Part shown: positions 10,287-20,250 of the stretch, in pieces
Position numbering within the stretch: the stretch's first letter is position 1
Layout: each line of letters begins with the position of its first letter
Source of the DNA: Brenneria sp. hezel4-2-4
GTDB taxonomy: Bacteria > Pseudomonadota > Gammaproteobacteria > Enterobacterales > Enterobacteriaceae
Length of the DNA: 64,000 nt
Direction: 5' to 3'
Assembly: GCF_013155275.1 (NCBI RefSeq)
Contig: NZ_JABJXS010000003.1
Location: forward strand, 582,571-646,570
Translations under genes and position numbers: made by a program
The notes under the pieces: generated by a model
Database searches by the model: none
Told to the model about the DNA's origin: nothing
The model's input: only the letters and a program-made list of their open reading frames with translations

Positions 10287-10568
10287 ATGAAAAAGAATCT
10301 TATTCTGCTGGCGATGGTGATCGCGCTGGTGCTGCTGCCGTTTTTTATCGATCACGGCGGCGAATACGGAGGGTCGGACGGTGAGGCGGAAACGTTGATT
10401 ACGCAAACCGCGCCGGACTATCAACCCTGGTTCCAGCCGCTGTATGAACCGGCCAGCGGTGAAATTGAAAGCTTACTGTTTACGCTGCAAGGATCGTTAG
10501 GCGCGGCGGTGATCTTTTACATTCTGGGCTATTACCGCGGCAAGCGCAGCGATCATGCTGGGCATTGA
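10287..10568 (+). CDS. cbiN: Cobalt transporter auxiliary subunit CbiN
   Basis: CbiN is a small two-helix protein that works with CbiM to load cobalt. I chose the ATG at 10287 (MKKNLILLAMVIALVLLPFF, 93 residues, the family length) over an in-frame ATG 18 bp upstream that lies inside cbiM. Hydrophobic segments are at about residues 3-20 and 66-84, with an acidic periplasmic loop between. It overlaps cbiQ by 14 bp. Confidence 0.95.
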   Translation: MKKNLILLAMVIALVLLPFFIDHGGEYGGSDGEAETLITQTAPDYQPWFQPLYEPASGEIESLLFTLQGSLGAAVIFYILGYYRGKRSDHAGH

Positions 10569-11232
10569 CAAGCTGAGTTATCAAAGCCGCTGGCGGCAGG
10601 TTGATCCCATGCGCAAACTGGCGCTTTACGGCCTGTTTTTGCTGCTGGCGATGAGCTGCCCGCCGCTGTATCAGGCGCTGCTGCTGGGGTTTATCGCCGT
10701 GTTGACCTGCTGGCTGCTGCGCGTCGGCCCGGTTCGCTATCTGAAATGGCTGGCGGTGCCGCTGGGCTTTCTGCTGGTGGGGCTGGTCGCGATTGTGCTA
10801 TCGGTGTCCCGCCAGCCGGAAACCCTATTGTGGAGTCTGCCGCTGGGGCGGTTCTGGCTGGGCGTGGATCCGCAGGGGCTGAGCGCGGCGAATCAGACGT
10901 TCTGGCGCAGTCTGGCGGCGCTGTCGGCCACCTTTTGGTTCGTGCTGAATACGCCATTTCCGCAGCTGATTCAGATACTGCAACGCTGTCGCGTGCCGCA
11001 AGTGCTGACCGAGCAAATTTTGCTGACCTGGCGGTTTATCTTTATTTTTCTTGATGAGGCGGTGGCTATCCAGCGCGCTCAGTCGCTGCGTTTTGGCTAC
11101 ACCTCGCTGGGTAACAGCTATCGTTCGTTGTCGATGCTGATTGGCATGCTGTTTATGCGGGTCATGACCCGCTATCAGCAGATGGTGACATCGTTGGATA
11201 TCAAACTCTATCAGGGAGATTTTCATCTGTGA
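10555..11232 (+). CDS. cbiQ: Cobalt ECF transporter T-component CbiQ
   Basis: CbiQ is the transmembrane coupling subunit of the ECF importer. The 225-residue protein has helices in the first 110 residues and near residues 125-150 and 190-205. The Ala-Arg-Gly-type coupling helices that contact CbiO are expected near the end; here the region QRAQSLRFGYTSLGNSYRS corresponds. It overlaps cbiN and lies 13 bp before cbiO. Confidence 0.95.
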   Translation: MLGIDKLSYQSRWRQVDPMRKLALYGLFLLLAMSCPPLYQALLLGFIAVLTCWLLRVGPVRYLKWLAVPLGFLLVGLVAIVLSVSRQPETLLWSLPLGRFWLGVDPQGLSAANQTFWRSLAALSATFWFVLNTPFPQLIQILQRCRVPQVLTEQILLTWRFIFIFLDEAVAIQRAQSLRFGYTSLGNSYRSLSMLIGMLFMRVMTRYQQMVTSLDIKLYQGDFHL

Positions 11233-11245
11233 AAAGAGGTCAAGC

Positions 11246-12061
11246 ATGTTAGCGACCCGACGATTGAGTTTTCGCTATCAGGATGAGCCGATCCTGCGCG
11301 ATCTGACGCTGGATTTCAGCCGGCACCCGGTCACGGGCGTGATCGGGGCGAACGGCTGCGGTAAATCCACGCTGTTTATGAATCTGACCGGCCTTTTGCG
11401 CCCGCAGACGGGCGAGGTGCGCTGGAACGGGCAGCCTATTGATTACGGCAAGGCCGGGCTACGCCGGCTGCGCCAGCAGGTTGCCACGGTGTTTCAGGAT
11501 CCGGAACAACAGATTTTTTATACCGATATCGACAGCGACATTGCTTTCAGTCTGCGCAATCTCGGTATGGATGAAACCCTCATCGCCCAGCGGGTCGATC
11601 GGGCGTTAACGCTGGTGGACGCGCAGGGATTTCGGCATAAGCCGATTCAGTACCTCAGCCACGGGCAGAAAAAGCGCGTCGCCATTGCCGGGGCGCTGGT
11701 GATGGAAGCGGAATACCTGCTGCTGGACGAACCCACCGCCGGGCTGGATCCGTCCGGCCGTGAACAGATGATTGCCATTATTGAGCGCATCGTCGCCCAG
11801 GGAAAGCAGGTCATCATCTCCAGCCACGATATCGATTTAATCTACACGGTTTGCGATTACCTGTACGTGCTGTCTCACGGGCGGCTGATTAGCGAAGGCG
11901 CCGCCGCCGAGGTTTTTTTGCGCCGAGAGCAGCTAAATGAGGCGGGACTGGCGCAGCCGTGGTTAATCAAGCTGCACAGTGAACTGGGCTTGCCGCTGTG
12001 TAAAACGGAACAACAGCTGTTTGCCTTGCTGCGTGAGCGGGGCAGAGGAGAAGTCGCATGA
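11246..12061 (+). CDS. cbiO: Cobalt ECF transporter ATPase CbiO
   Basis: CbiO powers cobalt uptake. The 271-residue ABC ATPase has Walker A (GANGCGKST, about residues 32-40), a Q-loop [12 protein letters not shown] typical of ECF ATPases, a signature [15 protein letters not shown], Walker [12 protein letters not shown] and the switch His in SSHDIDLIY. Its stop overlaps cbiP by 4 bp. Confidence 0.97.
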   Translation: MLATRRLSFRYQDEPILRDLTLDFSRHPVTGVIGANGCGKSTLFMNLTGLLRPQTGEVRWNGQPIDYGKAGLRRLRQQVATVFQDPEQQIFYTDIDSDIAFSLRNLGMDETLIAQRVDRALTLVDAQGFRHKPIQYLSHGQKKRVAIAGALVMEAEYLLLDEPTAGLDPSGREQMIAIIERIVAQGKQVIISSHDIDLIYTVCDYLYVLSHGRLISEGAAAEVFLRREQLNEAGLAQPWLIKLHSELGLPLCKTEQQLFALLRERGRGEVA

Positions 12062-13608
12062 GTCTGTCCATCATGATTCAGGGAACGGCGTCGGACGTGG
12101 GTAAAAGCGTTCTGGTCGCCGGACTGTGCCGGATTTTTATGCAGGATGGTTATCGCTGCGCGCCGTTTAAATCGCAGAATATGGCGCTGAATTCCGGTAT
12201 TACGCCGCACGGCGAAGAGATGGGACGGGCACAGATATTTCAGGCGGAGGCCGCCGGGATCGAGCCGGATGTGCGTATGAATCCGGTGTTGCTTAAGCCG
12301 ACCAGCGATCGTAAGTCCCAGGTGGTGCTGATGGGCAAAGTGGCCTGCAATATGGATGCCGTTGAGTATCATCAGTATAAACCGCGGTTACAGCAGCAAA
12401 TTCACGCGGTCTACCACAGCCTGGCCGGCGAATATGACGTCATGGTGCTGGAAGGGGCCGGCAGTCCGGCGGAAATCAACCTGCGCGATCGGGATATCGT
12501 CAATATGGGCATGGCGGCAATGGCCGATGCGCCGGTGCTGCTGGTGGCGGATATCGATCGCGGCGGCGTATTTGCCGCCATCTATGGCACGTTGGCGCTG
12601 TTGCGTCCTGAAGAGAAAGCGCGGGTGAAAGGCGTGATCATCAATAAGTTTCGCGGCGATGTCGCCTTGCTCGAACCGGGGCTGGCGCAGATCGAAGCGC
12701 TGACCGGCGTGCCGGTGATTGGCGTTATGCCGTGGTTGAATATCGAACTGGAAGACGAAGACGGCGTGGCGCTGCAAAGCGGAAAATACGATAGGGAGGC
12801 GGCGAAAGCGCTGGATATTGCGGTGGTGCGGCTGCCGCATATCGCCAACTTTACCGATTTCAACGCCCTGACTTGCCAGCCGGATGTGCGCTTGCGCTAC
12901 GTCACGCGGCCGTCGGCGCTGGCAGGGGCGGATTTGATTATCCTGCCCGGCAGTAAAAATACGCTGGGTGATTTGCAGTGGCTGCAACAAAACGGGCTGG
13001 GCGATGCGTTGCGGTCGAGGCATCAGGCCGGTGTGCCGATTATCGGTATTTGCGGCGGCTATCAGATGCTGGGCAAACGGATTATTGATGGCGTGGAGTC
13101 GGGGCTTGCGCAGATGGATGGGCTGGGGTTGCTGGATATCGAAACCGAGTTCGCAGCGGAAAAAACCACCACGCGCGTCAGCGGACGCTGTCAGCCGTCG
13201 CTGCCGGGCATGGCGATAACCGGATCGGCGATGCCGATTAGCGGTTATGAAATCCACATGGGAACATCGCGTCTTGGCGGGCAGGCCGCGCCATTTATCA
13301 CCTTGACGCACAGTAACGGTCAGCCGATTACCCGATACGACGGGGCGATTAACGCGGACGGCAGCGTGATCGGCAGCTATATTCACGGTCTGTTTGATAA
13401 CGGCGGGTTTACCCGCGCCTTGCTGGATTCGCTGCGCCAGCGTAAAGGTCTGGCCGCATTTGACGGCGAGGTGGTTGATTATGCCGCTCACAAACAGCGG
13501 CAGTTCGATATCCTGGCGGCGGCGATGCGCGAGCATATTGATATCGCGGCGATATATCGGTGTCTGCAATCCGAGGGCGACAAGTCGCGTATCCAGAACA
13601 GGAGTTGA
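12058..13608 (+). CDS. cbiP: Cobyric acid synthase CbiP
   Basis: CbiP amidates the b, d, e and g side chains of adenosylcobyrinic acid a,c-diamide using glutamine and ATP. The 516-residue protein has an N-terminal dethiobiotin-synthase-like ATP domain ([19 protein letters not shown]) and a C-terminal class I glutaminase domain with nucleophile [12 protein letters not shown] and a late His in [10 protein letters not shown]. Length is normal. It overlaps cbiO by 4 bp and ends 2 bp before cobU. Confidence 0.97.
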   Translation: MSLSIMIQGTASDVGKSVLVAGLCRIFMQDGYRCAPFKSQNMALNSGITPHGEEMGRAQIFQAEAAGIEPDVRMNPVLLKPTSDRKSQVVLMGKVACNMDAVEYHQYKPRLQQQIHAVYHSLAGEYDVMVLEGAGSPAEINLRDRDIVNMGMAAMADAPVLLVADIDRGGVFAAIYGTLALLRPEEKARVKGVIINKFRGDVALLEPGLAQIEALTGVPVIGVMPWLNIELEDEDGVALQSGKYDREAAKALDIAVVRLPHIANFTDFNALTCQPDVRLRYVTRPSALAGADLIILPGSKNTLGDLQWLQQNGLGDALRSRHQAGVPIIGICGGYQMLGKRIIDGVESGLAQMDGLGLLDIETEFAAEKTTTRVSGRCQPSLPGMAITGSAMPISGYEIHMGTSRLGGQAAPFITLTHSNGQPITRYDGAINADGSVIGSYIHGLFDNGGFTRALLDSLRQRKGLAAFDGEVVDYAAHKQRQFDILAAAMREHIDIAAIYRCLQSEGDKSRIQNRS

Positions 13609-13610
13609 AG

Positions 13611-14156
13611 GTGATTTTAATTACTGGCGGTGCGCGCAGCGGTAAAAGCGCGTTGGCGGAGAAACTGGCGGCGCGATGCCGCGATCGGGTGCTGTATATC
13701 GCCACGTCGGTGGTGACCGACGATGAGATGGCCGAGCGGGTGCGGCGGCATCAGCAGGGCCGTCCGGCCCACTGGCGCACCTGGGAAGGCTATCGCGATC
13801 TGGGGGCGGTGATCGCGCATCAGGTGGCCGGGGATGAAGCGGTGATCCTCGAATGCATCACCACCATGATAACCAATGTGCTATTCGAGCAGGCGGGGGA
13901 CACATCGCCTGAACAGATGGATTTCCCGGCGATAGAGGCCGCTATCGGGCAGCAGATCGACGAATTGATCGCCGCCTGCTCATACAGCGCCGCGCCGATC
14001 TATCTGGTCACCAACGAACTGGGCATGGGCATTGTGCCGGAAAATCGTCTGGCGCGGCACTTCCGGGATATCGCCGGGCGCGTTAACCAGCGGCTGGCCG
14101 CGGCGGCGGAATCGGTTTATCTGGTGGTGTCGGGCATTGAGGTAAAAATCAAATGA
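13611..14156 (+). CDS. cobU: Adenosylcobinamide kinase / adenosylcobinamide-phosphate guanylyltransferase CobU
   Basis: CobU phosphorylates adenosylcobinamide and then attaches GMP. I place the start at the GTG at 13611, preceded by AGGAG, because it gives [13 protein letters not shown] directly at the N-terminus and 181 residues, the usual length. A longer open frame from 13560 would run through the end of cbiP. The P-loop GGARSGKS and the guanylylated-His region [18 protein letters not shown] are visible. It overlaps cobS by 4 bp. Confidence 0.96.
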   Translation: MILITGGARSGKSALAEKLAARCRDRVLYIATSVVTDDEMAERVRRHQQGRPAHWRTWEGYRDLGAVIAHQVAGDEAVILECITTMITNVLFEQAGDTSPEQMDFPAIEAAIGQQIDELIAACSYSAAPIYLVTNELGMGIVPENRLARHFRDIAGRVNQRLAAAAESVYLVVSGIEVKIK

Positions 14157-14908
14157 GTCTGCGTCTGTTTCTCGCCACGTTGCAATTTATGACCCGTATT
14201 CCCGTGCCGGCACGCTGGACGCAGGGGCTGGATATGCAGCAGTACGTGCGGGGCATCATCGGCTTTCCGTTTATCGGCCTGATCGTGGGGGGAATTGCCG
14301 GCGCGGTGTTTGTTGCGGTTGCGCCGTGGAGCGGCGTGCCGTTGGCGGCATTGGCCTATGTGTTGGCGCTGGCGCTGATTACCGGCGCCTTTCATCTGGA
14401 TGGGTTGGCGGATACCTGTGACGGCGTGTTTTCCGCCCGAACGCGCGAAAAAATGCTGGAAATTATGCGCGACAGCCGACTTGGCACCAATGGCGGGCTG
14501 GCGCTGATTTTTATTGTGATCGCCAAAGTGCTGGTGGTCAGTGAGCTGGCGTTGCGCGGCACATCGATGCTGACGATGCTGACGATGCTGACGGCGGCTT
14601 CGGTGACCGGCCGCACGGCCATTGTGCTGCTGATGTATCGTCAGCGCTATGCCCGTGAGGGCAACGGGCTGGGCAATCTGTATATCGGCCGGGTTAGCGG
14701 GCGGCAAACGCTGGCGACGCTGTGCGGCGGCGTTTTGCTGGCGGGGCTGCTGGGGCAGGGGCCGGCGTTGTTGGCGTTTGGCGTCACCCTGATGCTTATC
14801 TGGCTGCTGGGCGCTTACCTGCGCCGTCGTTTGGGCGGGCAAACCGGCGACACGCTTGGCGCTGCGGCGGAAATCGGCGAACTGGCGTTTTTACTGGCTC
14901 TGCTGTGA
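14153..14908 (+). CDS. cobS: Adenosylcobinamide-GDP ribazoletransferase (cobalamin synthase) CobS
   Basis: This inner-membrane enzyme joins AdoCbi-GDP to alpha-ribazole(-phosphate). The 251-residue protein is strongly hydrophobic, with the metal-binding motif [12 protein letters not shown] (about residues 81-92) and [14 protein letters not shown] short in-frame tandem (TCGATGC/TGACGATGCTGACGATGCTG near 14565-14590) gives a Met-Leu-Thr repeat within a helix. It starts in the cobU stop (ATGA). Confidence 0.96.
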   Translation: MSLRLFLATLQFMTRIPVPARWTQGLDMQQYVRGIIGFPFIGLIVGGIAGAVFVAVAPWSGVPLAALAYVLALALITGAFHLDGLADTCDGVFSARTREKMLEIMRDSRLGTNGGLALIFIVIAKVLVVSELALRGTSMLTMLTMLTAASVTGRTAIVLLMYRQRYAREGNGLGNLYIGRVSGRQTLATLCGGVLLAGLLGQGPALLAFGVTLMLIWLLGAYLRRRLGGQTGDTLGAAAEIGELAFLLALL

Positions 14909-14956
14909 AGCATTGGCGGCAGGTGGTGAAGATAAGACGAAAGATAAGGGGAAAAT

Positions 14957-15565
14957 ATGCGGTTGTTTCTGGTCAGGCACGGACAGACTGAGGCCAATCT
15001 CAGCGGCGTTTTTTGTGGTTCAACCGATGTCGGTCTGACGGAAAACGGCGTGGCGCAGGCTCGGCAGACGGCCGGCTGGCTGGCCGATGTTGTCTTTTCG
15101 TCCGCCGTCAGCAGCGCGTTATGGCGGGCGAAGCAAACGGCGGAAATTGTGCTGGCCGCCCGGGGAATAACGGCTATTGCCGATCCCTGCCTGAACGAAA
15201 TGCATTTTGGCGACTGGGAAATGCGCCATCACCGCGACTTGCAGCATGAGGATGCCGAAGGTTGGGCCGCCTGGGTAGCGGACTGGCAGCAGGCCAGCCC
15301 GACAGGCGGAGAGGCCTTTCCTGCGTTTGCGGCGCGAGTGGAAAATTTCGCTCAGACATTACTGACGCAGAACACTAAACATAATCAACTGATCGTCGCG
15401 CATCAGGGGGGGTTGAGTTTATTGCTGGCGACGCTGTTGGCGATGCCACCCTCCGCGATGTGGCATTTTCATTTCGATCAAGACGCCTACAGCGTGCTGG
15501 ATATTCAGGATGGCTTTGTCACGCTGAAGGCATTTAATCATCGGGCGCGTTGGCTAAGCGTTTAA
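14957..15565 (+). CDS. cobC: Adenosylcobalamin / alpha-ribazole phosphatase CobC
   Basis: CobC removes the 5-prime phosphate from alpha-ribazole phosphate or adenosylcobalamin phosphate. The 202-residue histidine-phosphatase protein has the catalytic [13 protein letters not shown] motif at residues 4-16, a Glu in NEMHFGDWE and the second His in IVAHQGGLS. In Salmonella, from memory, cobC is not in the main cob operon. Here it lies between cobS and cobT, 48 bp after cobS and 13 bp before cobT. Confidence 0.93.
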   Translation: MRLFLVRHGQTEANLSGVFCGSTDVGLTENGVAQARQTAGWLADVVFSSAVSSALWRAKQTAEIVLAARGITAIADPCLNEMHFGDWEMRHHRDLQHEDAEGWAAWVADWQQASPTGGEAFPAFAARVENFAQTLLTQNTKHNQLIVAHQGGLSLLLATLLAMPPSAMWHFHFDQDAYSVLDIQDGFVTLKAFNHRARWLSV

Positions 15566-15578
15566 TAACGAGAACAAC

Positions 15579-16646
15579 ATGATGCAAATACACTTACCGC
15601 AAACACTCTCATCGCTGGTGGAATCCATTGCTCCGCTGGATAAGGCCGCCATGCAGCATACCGCCGTCAGGATTGACGGCTTGTTGAAGCCGACAGGCAG
15701 CCTTGGCCGACTGGAAACGCTGGCAATCCAGCTTGCCGGCATGCGCGGTCTAGCCGGCCATCAGGTCGCCCGCAAGCAGATTATCGTGATGGCGGCCGAT
15801 CACGGCGTCTATGACGAGGGGGTGGCGATTTCCCCGCGCGCGGTGACGGCGATTCAGGCCGCCAATATGGTAAAAGGGATTACCGGCGTTTGCGTACTGG
15901 CCGCCAATGCCGGCACCGAGGTGAAAATTGTCGATGTCGGCATCGACAGCGATCCCTTGCCCGGCGTGTTGAACATGAAGGTTCGGCGCGGTAGCGGCAA
16001 TATTCGCCGTGAAGCGGCCATGACGCGCCAACAGGCCGAAGGTTTGCTGCTCGACTGCGCGCGGCTGACCATGCGGCAGGCGTCTGAGGGTGTCCGGGTA
16101 TTTGGCGTCGGTGAGTTGGGGATGGCGAATACCACCCCCGCCGCCGCGCTGGTCAGCGTATTAACCGATAGCGACCCGCATCAGGTCGTCGGTATCGGCG
16201 CCAACTTCCCCAGCGAACGGTTAGATCATAAAGTGGCCGTGGTGCGTGAAGCCATCGCGTTTAACCAACCCGACGCCCATGACGGCGTGGACGTACTGGC
16301 TAAAGTCGGCGGTTTCGATCTGGCGGGCATGGCCGGCGTCATGCTGGGGGCCGCGGCCGCTGGGTTACCCGTGGTGCTGGACGGCTTTCTTTCCTATGCG
16401 TCGGCGCTGGCCGTCTGCCGTATCGCGCCGCAGGCGCGTGATTATCTGATCCCTTCCCATCTCTCGGCGGAAAAGGGCGCGATGATTGCTATGCGCCATT
16501 TACAACTGGAGCCTTATTTGCAATTGGGCATGCGGCTTGGCGAAGGCAGCGGCGCGGCCATCGCCATGCATCTGATCGATGCCGCCTGTGCGATGCACAA
16601 TAATATGGGGCAGTTGGCGGACAGCCATATTGTCCTGCCGGCATAA
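15579..16646 (+). CDS. cobT: Nicotinate-nucleotide--dimethylbenzimidazole phosphoribosyltransferase CobT
   Basis: CobT activates the lower ligand base as its alpha-ribotide. The 355-residue protein has [13 protein letters not shown] near the N-terminus, [29 protein letters not shown] and the catalytic Glu region [18 protein letters not shown]. Two adjacent ATGs (15579 and 15582) are possible starts. It ends the operon; an AT-rich gap with a hairpin follows. Confidence 0.96.
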   Translation: MMQIHLPQTLSSLVESIAPLDKAAMQHTAVRIDGLLKPTGSLGRLETLAIQLAGMRGLAGHQVARKQIIVMAADHGVYDEGVAISPRAVTAIQAANMVKGITGVCVLAANAGTEVKIVDVGIDSDPLPGVLNMKVRRGSGNIRREAAMTRQQAEGLLLDCARLTMRQASEGVRVFGVGELGMANTTPAAALVSVLTDSDPHQVVGIGANFPSERLDHKVAVVREAIAFNQPDAHDGVDVLAKVGGFDLAGMAGVMLGAAAAGLPVVLDGFLSYASALAVCRIAPQARDYLIPSHLSAEKGAMIAMRHLQLEPYLQLGMRLGEGSGAAIAMHLIDAACAMHNNMGQLADSHIVLPA

Positions 16647-16692
16647 CTGAAACCTGCGGCGGATAGCTCGGTATATTACTTACCTCTCTATC

Positions 16693-16722
16693 GACGGGAA
16701 AAAGTGCGATCTTTTTTCCGTC
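16693..16722 (+). terminator. Hairpin after the cobalamin operon, likely transcription stop
   Basis: A 12-bp stem (16693-16704 with 16711-16722, one G-T pair) closes a 6-base loop 46 bp after the cobT stop. The arm nearest the 3-prime end contains six T residues (712-717), but no T-run follows the stem, so this is only a probable terminator. Confidence 0.5.
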
Positions 16723-17032
16723 TCACCTCGCGATTCATCTACATTTTGACAGAATCTGCCTTTGTTTTCGCCTGTTAACAGGAGGAATAGATAATAATGA
16801 ACTATATTATCTATTTTATATTTTTATGGAATGATAGCTATCATGTAAATGAAACTATTAACAGCCTATATATGTGTCTGATATGTTTATTTCTTATTGC
16901 TGTAGCAATTGATTTAAATATATCCGTCTGATTTGCATTGTTTTTGCATGTCAGTTTTAAAAAAATGAATTTTATTGTTGCAAACACAACATGTTTGCAT
17001 TTTACTGTAGTCACGAAATTATTGGGGTGTAT
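16723..17032 (+). other. AT-rich intergenic region before the RpiR-type regulator
   Basis: No gene seen. The stretch is markedly richer in A and T than its surroundings and contains TATATTATCTATTTTATATT near 16802-16821 and AACACAACATGTTTGCATT near 16983-17001. It probably carries the promoter of the downstream regulator. AAACACAACATGTTT shows weak dyad symmetry and could be a self-regulatory site, but I cannot support a precise call. Confidence 0.5.
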
Positions 17033-17923
17033 ATGAATTTCACAAGTCTGGTCGGTGAACGTTTTTCAAGTCTGACGCCGGCACAGCAGCTTATTGCTCG
17101 TTATATCGAAAGGAATAAGGAACGAGTGGCGTTCATGACGGCCAAGCAGTTAGCGGGGGCGATAAATGTGAGCGATGCGGCGATAATCCGGTTTTCTCGT
17201 GCATTAGGCTACCGTGGTTATACGCATCTGCGTGAAGATCTGGGCGAGGCGTTGATTGAAAAAACGGGCTTAAGCGGTGTATTCCAATGGGCTCCGATGT
17301 CATCAAGCGATACTGAATTAAAAGAACAGGTATTTGCAAATGGCAGTTTGTTAATAGAGCAAACCGCGGCCTTAAATCAACCGGAAACCATTGTTCGTAT
17401 CGCCGATAAATTGGTGTCGGCCAGGCGTATATGGGTTACGGCGCATGGCACCACCCACGCCATGGCCGTCTATCTGGCAATGCAGCTCAATGTGCTGAAA
17501 AATGCGGAAGTGTTCAATATTGGCGTGGGCGACATCGCCGACCGTATAAGGCATGTGAGTGAGGAAGATGTCTTTATCGGCATCGGGTATGAACGCTATA
17601 TTCCTTATACCATTGAAATGATGCATCTTGCCCGTCTTCGTGGGGCCTATATCGTCGCGGTGACCGATCGACCTTCATCTCCATTAGCTAACGAATCTAA
17701 TGAGGCGCTTTATGTCGCCCACAGTACGTCGCAGGTAGCCTGGTGGTCACAGATCGGAACGTTGATTATAGCTGATTGGCTAATGTCACAAATGGTGGTG
17801 CGAAATACGGAAAATGTAAGAGGAAAACTACAAGAGTCGGATAAAGTTTGGGAATTGCTTGGTCATTGGAAAAATGACAACACCAGGGAAACACTTATAA
17901 ATAAAAGATTAAATAAAAAGTAA
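17033..17923 (+). CDS. RpiR/MurR-family transcriptional regulator
   Basis: A regulator with an N-terminal RpiR-type helix-turn-helix (about residues 1-75, including MTAKQLAGAINVSDAAIIRFSRALGYRGY) and a C-terminal SIS sugar-phosphate-binding domain (about residues 110-240; RIWVTAHGTTHAMA is the typical SIS start). The ATG at 17033 (MNFTSLVGERF, 296 residues) follows GGGGTG; an in-frame ATG 42 bp upstream lacks a ribosome site. It stands directly before a polyamine-type ABC transporter and an M24-fold enzyme, all on the same strand, and is the likely local regulator. The ligand is unknown. Confidence 0.85.
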   Translation: MNFTSLVGERFSSLTPAQQLIARYIERNKERVAFMTAKQLAGAINVSDAAIIRFSRALGYRGYTHLREDLGEALIEKTGLSGVFQWAPMSSSDTELKEQVFANGSLLIEQTAALNQPETIVRIADKLVSARRIWVTAHGTTHAMAVYLAMQLNVLKNAEVFNIGVGDIADRIRHVSEEDVFIGIGYERYIPYTIEMMHLARLRGAYIVAVTDRPSSPLANESNEALYVAHSTSQVAWWSQIGTLIIADWLMSQMVVRNTENVRGKLQESDKVWELLGHWKNDNTRETLINKRLNKK

Positions 17924-17989
17924 TATTTGTTGTTAATATATTATTTATACCAGAATGGAGTGGTTTTCGTTATCTTTTATCAAAGGACA

Positions 17990-19129
17990 ATGAGTATGAG
18001 TAATAAAAATGAAGATAGACTTTCCACCGGTCAGGAATCAGCAGTGGAAAGTATTGATACCGTACGTCGCCGGTTAATAAAACAAAGCTCCATTATTAGC
18101 GCAGGCGTGGCGCTTGGCGCTTTTTCAGTTCCTGCGGCATTCGCCAAAGGAAATCAGGAAGTGATTGTCCGGGGATTAGGCGGCGCTTATCAGGAAGCAA
18201 TGGATACCGCTATTTATAAGCCTTTTACTGCGGCAACCGGCGTTAATGTCAAAGTTATAACGACAACAGCCTCGCAAATATTGGCAATGGTAAAAGCTGG
18301 GCGGGTAAGCATCGATGTTCTGGATTTAGGCGATATTATTCAGTTTAATCTGGATAAAGCCGGCATATTAGCTCCCATCAATTACTCGGCAATGAAATTC
18401 TGTGATCCGAATGACATTCTGCCGGAACTTCGCCACCCGAATATGGTCGGCAATCTTTTGTTCGCCACCGTTATCGCCTACAACACCGATGTTTTTAGCG
18501 CAGAATCGCACCCTAAAAGCTGGGCGGAATTTTGGGACGCCAGGCAGTTTCCCGGCGCCCGAACGTTGGCGGATATGCGGTCCGGCGGGATTGATTTGGA
18601 GTTTGCGTTGTTGGCTGACGGTGTGGATAAATCGCAGATCTACCCTGTCGATATCGAGCGCGCGTTTGCCTCTTTAAGCAAAATCAAACCTTATGTTTCA
18701 AAATGGTGGGACACCGGCGCGGTTTCCGCGCAGTTACTGGAACGCAAAGATGCGGTAGTCGGCGCTATCTGGAACGGCAGGGCGCAGGCGTTAATCGATC
18801 AGGGAGCGCCGCTGGCGATCGAGTGGAATCAGGCTAAACAGCAGGTGCAATATTGGAGCGTGGTTAAAGGCGCGCCGAACCCTGAAAATGCGCAGTTGCT
18901 GATTGATTTCGCCTTGCAGCCGGAGGTTCAGGCCAAGCTGACCCAGTATATCGCCTATGGCCCGACTAATAAAAAAGCCTTCGACTTTGTGCGGCCGGAA
19001 GATCGGATGAAGCTGCCCTCGAACCCGGCATATTTTTCACATACTTTTGTGCAGGATGCGCAGTGGTGGTCGGAAAATCTGGAACAGGTGGGCAAGGTCT
19101 GGCAACCGTGGATCCTGGGTCAGGCTTAA
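17990..19129 (+). CDS. Polyamine-type (PotD-like) ABC transporter substrate-binding protein with Tat signal
   Basis: An extracytoplasmic binding protein of the spermidine/putrescine-type cluster. I chose the ATG at 17990 (preceded by AAAGGA; 379 residues) over a frame opening at 17927. Residues about 19-48 form a twin-arginine signal: RRRLIKQ followed by a hydrophobic stretch and AFA. The mature part begins NQEVIVRGLGGAYQEAMDTA, as in PotD-like proteins. Its stop overlaps the ATPase start by one base (TAATG). The real substrate is not predictable; the family also carries opines, phosphonates and amino-acid derivatives. Confidence 0.88.
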   Translation: MSMSNKNEDRLSTGQESAVESIDTVRRRLIKQSSIISAGVALGAFSVPAAFAKGNQEVIVRGLGGAYQEAMDTAIYKPFTAATGVNVKVITTTASQILAMVKAGRVSIDVLDLGDIIQFNLDKAGILAPINYSAMKFCDPNDILPELRHPNMVGNLLFATVIAYNTDVFSAESHPKSWAEFWDARQFPGARTLADMRSGGIDLEFALLADGVDKSQIYPVDIERAFASLSKIKPYVSKWWDTGAVSAQLLERKDAVVGAIWNGRAQALIDQGAPLAIEWNQAKQQVQYWSVVKGAPNPENAQLLIDFALQPEVQAKLTQYIAYGPTNKKAFDFVRPEDRMKLPSNPAYFSHTFVQDAQWWSENLEQVGKVWQPWILGQA

Positions 19130-20250
19130 TGAGTGGCGCTAATTTGTTACTTCGTTCCCGCCAGGTGAAGGCGGGGGCGGAGCTTCGTCTGGAAGGGTTG
19201 ACCCGGCGTTTTGGTCAGACGGCCGCGGTGGATAATCTGAATCTGAAGGTCGAACCGGGGGAGTTCGTTACGCTGCTGGGCGCCAGCGGGTCGGGGAAAA
19301 CCACCACGCTGATGATGGTCGGAGGGTTTACGGCGCCGACCGCCGGTCGGATCCTGATCGGCGGCAAGAATGTGACGGATTTACCGCCCGCCAAACGGGA
19401 TCTGGGGGTGGTGTTCCAGAATTACGCCTTATTCCCGCATCTCTCGGTGTTCCGCAACCTGGCATTTCCGTTGGAAATGCGCGGCGTGTCGGGGAAAGTC
19501 ATCCGGCGGAAAGTGGCCGATGCCCTGGACATGGTGCAGTTGTCCGATAAAAGTCAGCGGCTGCCCGATGAGTTATCCGGCGGGCAGCAACAGCGGATCG
19601 CCCTGGCCAGAGCATTGATTTTCGAACCTCAGGCGCTGTTGATGGACGAGCCGCTGGGGGCGCTGGATAAAAAACTGCGCGAGTATATGCAACTGGAATT
19701 AAAACGCCTGCATACTTCATGTGGGGCGACGGTTCTGTTCGTCACCCATGATCAGGAAGAAGCACTCACGCTTTCCGATCGGGTGGCGGTTATGCAGGAT
19801 GGGCGGATTGCGCAAATCGACACCCCGCAATCTTTGTACGAGCGGCCGGAAAACCGCTGGGTCGCCGAATTTATCGGCCAGTCCAACTTTATCGGCGGGT
19901 ATATCGATGGGGTTGATGCCGCGGGCTATGACGTCAGGTTAGATAGCGGCGAACGGGTCCGCGGGCGGGGAGTCAGGCATCTGTCCGGCGGACAGCGTGT
20001 ATCCGCAGTGTTGCGCCCGGAGAAGATTCGTCTGGCGGCGGCGGGGCGGCTGGCGGTCAACGCGGTGGTCAGTGAAGTGTTGTATCTGGGACATACGGTG
20101 AAAGTGACCGTGCGGCTTAATGATGGCACGGCGCTGCTGGTTCAGACTCAGAATATCGATCTGGAAAGGGCGATAACCCCCGGGATGACGATTTCTCTCG
20201 GCTGGCGGCCGGAAAGCCTGTGGTTTATTGCCGGAGAACAAGGCGCATGA
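19129..20250 (+). CDS. Polyamine-type (PotA-like) ABC transporter ATP-binding protein
   Basis: The ATPase of the importer. From the ATG at 19129 (overlapping the previous stop) the product has 373 residues with Walker A LGASGSGKTT (about residues 52-61), Q-loop VFQNYALFPH, signature LSGGQQQRIALAR, Walker [12 protein letters not shown] and the His switch FVTHDQEEA. A C-terminal TOBE-type regulatory domain occupies about residues 270-373. It overlaps the first permease gene by 4 bp. Confidence 0.92.
   Translation: MSGANLLLRSRQVKAGAELRLEGLTRRFGQTAAVDNLNLKVEPGEFVTLLGASGSGKTTTLMMVGGFTAPTAGRILIGGKNVTDLPPAKRDLGVVFQNYALFPHLSVFRNLAFPLEMRGVSGKVIRRKVADALDMVQLSDKSQRLPDELSGGQQQRIALARALIFEPQALLMDEPLGALDKKLREYMQLELKRLHTSCGATVLFVTHDQEEALTLSDRVAVMQDGRIAQIDTPQSLYERPENRWVAEFIGQSNFIGGYIDGVDAAGYDVRLDSGERVRGRGVRHLSGGQRVSAVLRPEKIRLAAAGRLAVNAVVSEVLYLGHTVKVTVRLNDGTALLVQTQNIDLERAITPGMTISLGWRPESLWFIAGEQGA

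Noticed and set aside
12388..13569. Long 393-codon minus-strand frame opposite cbiP
   Set aside because: cbiP is clearly the real gene; the opposite frame is His/Gln/Arg-rich with no family features, typical of a shadow in GC-rich DNA.
14560..14592. Short tandem ACGATGCTG-type repeat inside cobS
   Set aside because: It stays in frame within a membrane helix (Met-Leu-Thr repeats) and looks like ordinary local duplication without functional consequence.
16723..17032. Cobalamin riboswitch in the gap after cobT
   Set aside because: No B12-box-like sequence was seen, and the following genes are not cobalamin genes. A riboswitch would be expected upstream of cbiA, outside the window.
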